The position numbers and the translations under genes were made by a program. The notes beneath the pieces are model-generated. The model made no database searches. It saw only the letters and a program-made list of their open reading frames with translations, and was not told where the DNA came from. Source: CALXZG01 sp034184445 (GTDB lineage Bacteria; Pseudomonadota; Alphaproteobacteria; CAAHEQ01; UBA3637). Taken from it: 7,199 nucleotides of DNA. Where the stretch lies: positions 1-7,199 of the forward strand of contig JAXFZX010000018.1 in assembly GCA_034184445.1 (NCBI GenBank). Reading direction: 5' to 3'. Positions within the stretch are counted from its first letter, which is position 1. The number at the start of each line of letters is the position of its first letter. Of the stretch, positions 1 through 4,856 are shown piece by piece.

Positions 1-112
1 CCCACCCCGCTTTCTCCGCCCCTTAACCCCAACCCCCCCCCCATACCCCCGGTGGGGGCGTTTTCCCCCCATCCCCGGGGGGGGGGGAACACTTAACTGC
101 CCGCCCCTAATT
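1..112. other. Low-complexity C/G homopolymer segment, probably unreliable sequence
   Basis: This stretch is dominated by C and G runs: ten C at 33-42, six C at 65-70 and eleven G at 77-87, with CCCC directly before the G run. The composition changes abruptly to AT-rich DNA after about 112 and nothing like it occurs elsewhere in the window. No coding frame of note is present. The simplest reading is a poor-quality contig end or base-calling artefact; a genuine GC-rich intergenic element is possible but less likely. The segment CCCCC-GGT-GGGGG at 46-58 followed by CGTTTT could be the remains of a terminator for a gene to the left, but it cannot be trusted here. Confidence 0.6.
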
Positions 113-148
113 ATGCCCTAAAAAATAAAGAATCCATCAATAAAAAAG

Positions 149-177
149 TTGCAATTTGATTTAAAAAGGGGTATAGT
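149..177 (+). promoter_or_regulatory. Sigma70-type promoter for the yajC-secDF operon
   Basis: A -35 box TTGCAA (149-154, 4 of 6 consensus) and a -10 box TATAGT (172-177, 5 of 6) are separated by exactly 17 bp in an AT-rich region. Transcription would start near 183-186, leaving a leader of about 25-30 nt before the yajC start at 212. No comparable promoter or long gap is seen between the downstream genes, so this one probably drives all four. Called by pattern only. Confidence 0.65.
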
Positions 178-183
178 GACCCC
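168..183. repeat. Short inverted repeat over the -10 box
   Basis: GGGGT (168-172) and ACCCC (179-183) form a perfect 5-bp inverted repeat with a 6-bp centre. It covers the -10 hexamer and the expected transcription start. The position would suit a small operator, but the arms are short and chance is a real alternative. Confidence 0.3.
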
Positions 184-195
184 ATACATAATTTA

Positions 196-204
196 GAGAA
201 AGGA
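196..204 (+). promoter_or_regulatory. Ribosome binding site that decides the yajC start
   Basis: The purine run GAGAAAGGA ends at 204. An ATG at 206 lies only one base after it, too close for normal initiation. The in-frame ATG at 212 has a 7-base spacer from AGGA and is therefore the better start. Confidence 0.6.
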
Positions 205-211
205 TATGGTT

Positions 212-553
212 ATGTGGATATCGTCAGCTGTAGCGCAAGTGGCAGAGGGGGCGGTGGCGACACCGACTTCATCGGCAACAGGTATGATTTTTCAATTGGT
301 CTTTATTGCATTTGTGTTTTATTTTTTATTTATCAGACCACAACAAAAACGGATTAAAAAGCATGAAGCCGAACTAAATGCCATCATTAAGGGGACGCAA
401 ATTATTGTTGGTGGTTTGTTGGGTAAGGTCGTTAGTATTTTGGACGATGAAAAGTTATTGGTTGAATTTGCTGATGGTGTACAAATAACCGTTTTACGTG
501 CCTATGTATCGCAGGTTTTATTTGAAACACCCCTAAAACAACAAAGGAAGTAA
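212..553 (+). CDS. yajC: Preprotein translocase subunit YajC
   Basis: Small inner-membrane partner of SecD and SecF in the Sec holotranslocon, with an accessory role in export. From the ATG at 212 it is 113 residues, the normal family size; the ATG at 206 would add two residues but sits too near the ribosome binding site. A short N-terminal periplasmic stretch is followed by one strongly hydrophobic membrane segment (about residues 24-41), then the family hallmark FIRPQQKR (40-47) and a charged cytoplasmic domain. The usual GD-VVT-GGI-G-V signature appears as GTQIIVGGLLGKVV (61-74), a recognisable but drifted form. It is first in the operon, with secD starting 15 nt after its stop. Identification is from the motif, topology and context together. 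Confidence 0.95.
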   Translation: MWISSAVAQVAEGAVATPTSSATGMIFQLVFIAFVFYFLFIRPQQKRIKKHEAELNAIIKGTQIIVGGLLGKVVSILDDEKLLVEFADGVQITVLRAYVSQVLFETPLKQQRK

Positions 554-568
554 TTGAAAGGATAAAGT

Positions 569-2134
569 ATGTTTGGATATTCAAAATTTAAAATTAGTGC
601 TATTTGTTGCGTATTAATGTTAGGGATTTTCTTTTGTATCCCGAATTTTTTACCGACCGAGACCTATAATCGGTTGCCATCAAAAATGCGGGAATGGTAT
701 CATCCCGTCACTCTAGGGTTAGATTTACAAGGAGGATCATACCTATTGATGGAAGTTGATACACAAAGCCTTGTTAAGGAAAAGTTAGAGTCGCTGGCAG
801 ATACGATTCGTCCGACATTGCGGGCACAAAAAATTTATACCAAGGGGGCTTTAACGGTTGCCGATGGGGTGTTAGAAGTGCATCTATTAAAAGGGGCCGA
901 TGTTGCCGAGGCACGCGAGTTAATCCGTAAATCGGAAGCTGGATTAGATATTAAAGTGGACGGTTCTACTTTAAAAATTAAATATTCAGATAAAGCTCTT
1001 TCTGAGATGACAGAGCAAGCCGTCAATCAATCCGTGGAAATTGTGCGGAAACGTGTTGATGAAATGGGGACCAAAGAACCTCTCATTCAAAAACAGGGAA
1101 TAGATCGGATTGCCATTCAATTACCTGGGGTACAAGATCCTTCAGAGATCAAAGCCATTATGGGGAAAACCGCCAAAATGACCTTTCATTTGGTGGATGA
1201 AGATACCTCACCCCAGGCGGCTCAAATGGGCAAATTATCACCTGATTCCATGCTTGCGCAAAGTGAAGAAGGTGGCTACCTTGTGTTGAAACGTGCGGTC
1301 ATTGTTGGTGGGGAACAATTATCTACGGCTAAGATGTCTTTTGGTGAAAGTGGTGCGCCGGTTGTTCATTTTGAATTTAAACCTGCGGGTGCCAAAAAAT
1401 TTGGCAAAGCCACCAGTGAAAATAAGCATCGGCGTTTAGCTATTGTTTTAGATGGTAAGGTCATCAGTGCTCCCTATATTCAAGCTGCCATCAGTAATAG
1501 CGGTATCATCACCGGCAACTTTACGGTTCAATCGGCCAATGACTTAGCTTTATTATTGCGGTCGGGTGCTTTACCTGCACCATTATCGGTTGTGGAGGAA
1601 CGTGTTGTAGGCCCAGGCTTAGGTGAGGATTCCATAAAAGCCGGAACAACGGCTTGCTTAATCGGCCTTGCGGCGGTGTTTATTTTTATGTTATTTGTAT
1701 ATGGTTGGATGGGCATTGTGGCCGATATAACCTTGGCTGCAAACGGTATTTTATTGTTTGCTGCGCTGGGGATATTAGGGGCTACATTAACCTTGCCGGG
1801 ACTGGCAGGTATAGCTTTAACGGTTGGTATGGCTGTTGATGCAAACATCCTGATTCTAGAACGGATGAAGGAAGAAATGATGCATGGTATTACCGTGCCG
1901 GCTGAGGTTTTAAAACGCGGTTTTCAAGGATCATTTTCGGCAATTTTAGATGGGCAATTGACGACATTATTTGCGGCCTTATTCCTGTTTTGGTTTGGTT
2001 CGGGTGCCGTCCGAGGATTTGGTGTCACTTTAGGCCTTGGCTTAGGGACAAGCTTGTTTGCGGCCATTTTTGTGAATAAATTGGTCTTAATGGCATGGAT
2101 GGCGGTTAAAAAACCGACAAAAATCAATTTATAA
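569..2134 (+). CDS. secD: Protein translocase subunit SecD
   Basis: RND-family inner-membrane protein that, with SecF, uses the proton gradient to assist late steps of protein export through SecYEG. It has 521 residues, shorter than E. coli SecD (615) but a usual length for many bacteria. The first membrane segment is about residues 8-27, followed by the conserved LGLDLQGGSYLLMEVD block (49-64). A large periplasmic region contains RKRVDEMG (160-167) and LLLRSGALPAPL (328-339). Five further membrane segments lie between about 354 and 508. The motif GMAVDANILILERMKEE (420-436) includes Asp424, aligning with E. coli Asp519, a residue needed for proton-driven function. The ribosome binding site AAGGA (558-562) is 6 nt before the ATG. 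No truncation or frameshift is visible. Confidence 0.97.
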   Translation: MFGYSKFKISAICCVLMLGIFFCIPNFLPTETYNRLPSKMREWYHPVTLGLDLQGGSYLLMEVDTQSLVKEKLESLADTIRPTLRAQKIYTKGALTVADGVLEVHLLKGADVAEARELIRKSEAGLDIKVDGSTLKIKYSDKALSEMTEQAVNQSVEIVRKRVDEMGTKEPLIQKQGIDRIAIQLPGVQDPSEIKAIMGKTAKMTFHLVDEDTSPQAAQMGKLSPDSMLAQSEEGGYLVLKRAVIVGGEQLSTAKMSFGESGAPVVHFEFKPAGAKKFGKATSENKHRRLAIVLDGKVISAPYIQAAISNSGIITGNFTVQSANDLALLLRSGALPAPLSVVEERVVGPGLGEDSIKAGTTACLIGLAAVFIFMLFVYGWMGIVADITLAANGILLFAALGILGATLTLPGLAGIALTVGMAVDANILILERMKEEMMHGITVPAEVLKRGFQGSFSAILDGQLTTLFAALFLFWFGSGAVRGFGVTLGLGLGTSLFAAIFVNKLVLMAWMAVKKPTKINL

Positions 2135-2150
2135 GGAAAGGAATAAGGGT

Positions 2151-3065
2151 ATGTTAAATATTTTTCAAAAACGGGAATTAAATATTGGCTTTATCGGTCA
2201 GCGCAAATTCGGTTTTTTGCTGTCCGCAGTGTTATTGATTGTATCTGTTTTTTCTCTTTGCACAAAAGGTTTAAATTACGGGATAGATTTTGAAGGTGGC
2301 CTGTTGATAGAGGCGACCTCCGAACAGACGATTGATTTGGAACAAGTACGCAATCATTTATCCTTTCTGCGGGATTTATCCATTCAAACATCGGGGGTTG
2401 AGGGTAAGACCATTTTAATTCAAGCTAAACCCGAAGCGAATCAAAAAGCGAATCAATTAGTATCTCAAATAAAGGAAACTTTGGGATCGGGATATAAATA
2501 TGGCCAGGTTGAAGTCATTGGTCCCACCATTGGTAAAGAATTAAAGGAAAAAAGTTTATTAGCCTCCGTGCTGGCTTTGCTTGTCATTTCTATTTATATT
2601 TGGTTTCGGTTTGAATGGCCATTTGCCGTTGGATGTTTATTGTCTTTGGCGCATGATATGGTCATTGTGATAGGGGCTTTTTCATTCTTTCAATGGGAAT
2701 TTGATATGGTTGTTGTTGCGGGGCTTTTGTCATTGGCGGGATATGATTGTAATGATTCAATCGTCACCTATGATCGCGTGCGAGAAAACCTACGTAAATT
2801 TCGCAAAGAGCCCATTGATACCATCTTAAATCGCAGCATCAACGAAACCTTATCGCGCACCATTTTGACCAGTTTAACAACCCTATTTGTGGTATTGGTC
2901 TTATTATTTGTTGGTGGAGATACCTTACGCGGTTTTTCCATTGCGATGGTTTTAGGCACAATTTTTGGAACTTATTCATCCATTTATATTGCGGTTCCAT
3001 TGTTGCGCTACTTTGATATCCGCAGTGTTGGCGAAACAGCCTCTGAACCAAAGCCTGAGGCATAA
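2151..3065 (+). CDS. secF: Protein translocase subunit SecF
   Basis: Second RND-type half of the SecDF export motor in the inner membrane. It has 304 residues, a typical length. Membrane segment 1 is about residues 20-38, then GIDFEGGLLIE (44-54), a small periplasmic domain, and five C-terminal membrane segments from about 136 to 285. The conserved Asp202 in NDSIVTYDRVREN (201-213) and Arg236 in LSRTILTS (234-241) correspond to E. coli Asp213 and Arg247, both implicated in SecDF function. One oddity: the two residues before the conserved Asn-Asp are Asp199-Cys200, where the family normally has Ser followed by Ile, Val or Leu. The start has AAAGGA at 2137-2142 with an 8-nt spacer, and secD ends 16 nt upstream. 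Confidence 0.96.
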   Translation: MLNIFQKRELNIGFIGQRKFGFLLSAVLLIVSVFSLCTKGLNYGIDFEGGLLIEATSEQTIDLEQVRNHLSFLRDLSIQTSGVEGKTILIQAKPEANQKANQLVSQIKETLGSGYKYGQVEVIGPTIGKELKEKSLLASVLALLVISIYIWFRFEWPFAVGCLLSLAHDMVIVIGAFSFFQWEFDMVVVAGLLSLAGYDCNDSIVTYDRVRENLRKFRKEPIDTILNRSINETLSRTILTSLTTLFVVLVLLFVGGDTLRGFSIAMVLGTIFGTYSSIYIAVPLLRYFDIRSVGETASEPKPEA

Positions 3066-3788
3066 TTGTACCGGATGCACACGATTGATGATTTTTTGGG
3101 CGGTCGTGTCCGTTTAAAGCAAAGCCTTACAGGCCTTAGGGCAACTTCGGATTCTGTGCTTATTGCATCAGCGGTTCGTGCCAAATCGGGGGATACGGTT
3201 TTGGATGTGGGTATCGGGAATGGTGTTATATCTTTGTGTCTGAACGCCCGAATAAAAGGGCTTAAAATCACGGGAATTGATTGCCAGCCGGATTTAGTTG
3301 ATTTAGCCCAAGAAAATGCCCACTTAAACCATTGCGATTTAGATTTAATTTTAGGGGATATCAGTAGGCAAGAATCGCCTCTACATGGCCGCCAATTTCA
3401 TCATGTTATCACAAATCCCCCATTTTATGACGAACCCCATCCGAGACAAAATGCACAACTGGCAAAAGCTTATCATCAAAACATGGCCTTAGGAAGTTGG
3501 ATTGCGTATTGCCTAAAACATGTGCGGGCCAAAGGCACTTTTACAATGATGGCGCGTCCCGAATCTATGATAGAGGTTTTAAATGCTCTATCCCCTAAAT
3601 TGGGAAGCATAGAGGTTATTCCCATTGTGTCCAAGGCCGGAGAGCCGGCCAAACGCATCATTGTGCGTGGTGTGATGAACAGTCGGGGATCACTTGTTCT
3701 AAGGTATCCTTTGCTGATGCACTTAAAAAATGGAAAGCGCACCCCTTTTGCCGAGAAAATATTGCGTGATTTAGCAGATATTGATTAA
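3066..3788 (+). CDS. TrmN6/YfiC-type (COG4123) N6-adenine methyltransferase, probably tRNA-modifying
   Basis: Class I SAM-dependent methyltransferase of the COG4123 family, whose E. coli member (YfiC/TrmN6) makes N6-methyladenine at position 37 of tRNA1(Val). Visible features, counted from the TTG start (240 residues): the family opening FLGGRVRLKQ (10-19); SAM-binding motif I VLDVGIGNG (45-53); an acidic motif II position in GIDCQPD (70-76); and the catalytic motif NPPFY (117-121) typical of N6-adenine enzymes. The TTG at 3066 directly abuts the secF stop and has GAGG (3057-3060) five bases upstream. The ATG at 3075 is the alternative start (237 residues) and also keeps the whole conserved region. 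The family call is firm; the substrate is inferred. Co-transcription with secF is likely because there is no gap. Confidence 0.85.
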   Translation: MYRMHTIDDFLGGRVRLKQSLTGLRATSDSVLIASAVRAKSGDTVLDVGIGNGVISLCLNARIKGLKITGIDCQPDLVDLAQENAHLNHCDLDLILGDISRQESPLHGRQFHHVITNPPFYDEPHPRQNAQLAKAYHQNMALGSWIAYCLKHVRAKGTFTMMARPESMIEVLNALSPKLGSIEVIPIVSKAGEPAKRIIVRGVMNSRGSLVLRYPLLMHLKNGKRTPFAEKILRDLADID

Positions 3789-3838
3789 TTTTCTGTTAAA
3801 AGGATATATTGTCTAAACTTTTATGGCATTTTTCACAG

Positions 3839-3862
3839 AATTACCAAATGCATCAGGTAATT
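3839..3862. terminator. Possible shared hairpin between convergent transcription units
   Basis: AATTACC (3839-3845) and GGTAATT (3856-3862) form a perfect 7-bp inverted repeat around a 10-base loop that itself contains ATGCAT. It lies between the convergent methyltransferase and virB11 genes and covers the virB11 stop codon (3853-3855). The stem is AT-rich and no strong T run follows on either strand, so it would be a weak intrinsic terminator at best. The rest of the 64-bp gap holds no supported gene. Confidence 0.3.
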
Positions 3863-4842
3863 TCCGTCACAGCACGAATGTTGCCATCACGATTAATTTG
3901 GACAACTTTTACTTTTTCACGCATTTCTTTTAATGTTTTTTCCCGATCCATTCCTGGGGATGAATGTAAAATACGCGACAGAAATGCCTGATATGCCTCA
4001 AAGGCCGAATCCGCATGGATTGTGGCAAAACAGTTATCATGCCCCGTATTCATCAATTCCCAAAAAGCTGCCGCATTAGAGGTTGAAATTTCCCCACATA
4101 AAATAGCATCTGGTGTGAACCGCACCGCCAAATCAATCACCTTTTTATAATCAAAGGCATTTGTTTGTTCCGTCCGTGATAACACGACATGCACCCGGTT
4201 TTTGTGCGGGACTTTAAGTTCCCGAACATCCTCCACCGTAACAACCCGTTTATGCAGATCCAACAGCTGTATCATATTGTTTAAAAAAGTTGTTTTACCG
4301 GTAGCCGTTCCCCCCGATACCAAAATATGATTTCCGCGTTTTATATACATGACCAACCTATCAAACGGATCATCGGGATCTTCAACCCCTTTTAATTTGT
4401 TAATGCGTTGCAATCGTTCACCGGATTCCAGGCCAAACTCTTTCATTTTAATCGGCTGATCGGGTCGCCAAATACGAATATCCATCGCCACCCCACCCGT
4501 TAGGTCATTATTATCATATTGCACATTCTGTCCTGCAATGCCGGTAAAACGGTGTCCTCCCGGCAATTGCGTAAACACAACAGGGTTTCCATTCACGGGA
4601 TCAAATGCCATATTATAGGAATTCGCAATAATATGCAGCAAATTAACCAAGTATTCACGTGTTAATTTAGGATCTTCGTAATAGTGCCACGGATGGGCAT
4701 GCCTCCCGCGCAAGCGCAACCAAATTCCCCCCGGGTTATTAACGGCTACATCTTCCACATTATCCTGATTATACCAATATGCAAGTGGTCTCAGGACAGA
4801 TTCCAAAACCCGATACATATTTTCAACAGGTAAATCCCCCAT
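3853..4842 (-). CDS. virB11: Type IV secretion system ATPase, VirB11 family
   Basis: Cytoplasmic hexameric traffic ATPase that powers type IV secretion assembly or substrate transfer. It has 329 residues, normal for VirB11. The N-terminal domain shows the VirB11-like VEDVAVNNPGGIW (29-41), LPGGHRF (93-99) and DIR (121-123). The ATPase domain has Walker A GGTATGKTT (177-185), the Asp box VVTVEDVREL (200-209), Walker B AILCGE (246-251) and the His box TGHDNCFATIHADS (266-279). After Walker B the family usually has GE-hydrophobic-Arg-Gly; here it reads GEIST, so the Arg is replaced by Ser253. The start is well supported by AAGGAGAG (4847-4854) six bases upstream, with virB10 ending just before. 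The N-terminal domain looks closer to VirB11 than to DotB. Other secretion ATPases (TadA, GspE) fit less well given the virB10 neighbour. Confidence 0.92.
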   Translation of the reverse strand: MGDLPVENMYRVLESVLRPLAYWYNQDNVEDVAVNNPGGIWLRLRGRHAHPWHYYEDPKLTREYLVNLLHIIANSYNMAFDPVNGNPVVFTQLPGGHRFTGIAGQNVQYDNNDLTGGVAMDIRIWRPDQPIKMKEFGLESGERLQRINKLKGVEDPDDPFDRLVMYIKRGNHILVSGGTATGKTTFLNNMIQLLDLHKRVVTVEDVRELKVPHKNRVHVVLSRTEQTNAFDYKKVIDLAVRFTPDAILCGEISTSNAAAFWELMNTGHDNCFATIHADSAFEAYQAFLSRILHSSPGMDREKTLKEMREKVKVVQINRDGNIRAVTEIT

Positions 4843-4846
4843 AGAG

Positions 4847-4854
4847 CTCTCCTT
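4847..4854 (-). promoter_or_regulatory. Ribosome binding site of virB11, just after the virB10 stop
   Basis: Read on the minus strand, AAGGAGAG follows the virB10 TAA (4857-4859) after two bases, and the virB11 ATG comes four bases after its last G (six after AGGAG). The arrangement suggests co-transcription and probably coupled translation of the two genes. Confidence 0.7.
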
Positions 4855-4856
4855 TT

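Noticed and set aside
46..64. CCCCC-GGT-GGGGG hairpin followed by CGTTTT, like an intrinsic terminator
   Set aside because: It falls inside the homopolymer-rich stretch whose sequence is doubtful; a three-base loop among C and G runs arises easily by chance or error.
835..2391. Minus-strand open frames opposite secD and secF
   Set aside because: They are shadows of the conserved sec genes, with no recognisable protein features.
3781..3810. Promoter-like pair TTGATT and TATATT with an 18-bp gap on the + strand
   Set aside because: It lies in AT-rich intergenic DNA, overlaps the methyltransferase stop and has no credible gene downstream on that strand, so chance is the best explanation.
3809..3991. 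Small + strand frame starting TTG after AAAAGGA, antisense to the virB11 3' end, plus a 36-codon frame from the ATG at 3823
   Set aside because: Despite an acceptable ribosome-binding-like sequence, most of each frame is antisense to the well-supported virB11, the proteins resemble nothing recognisable and no conserved motif is seen.
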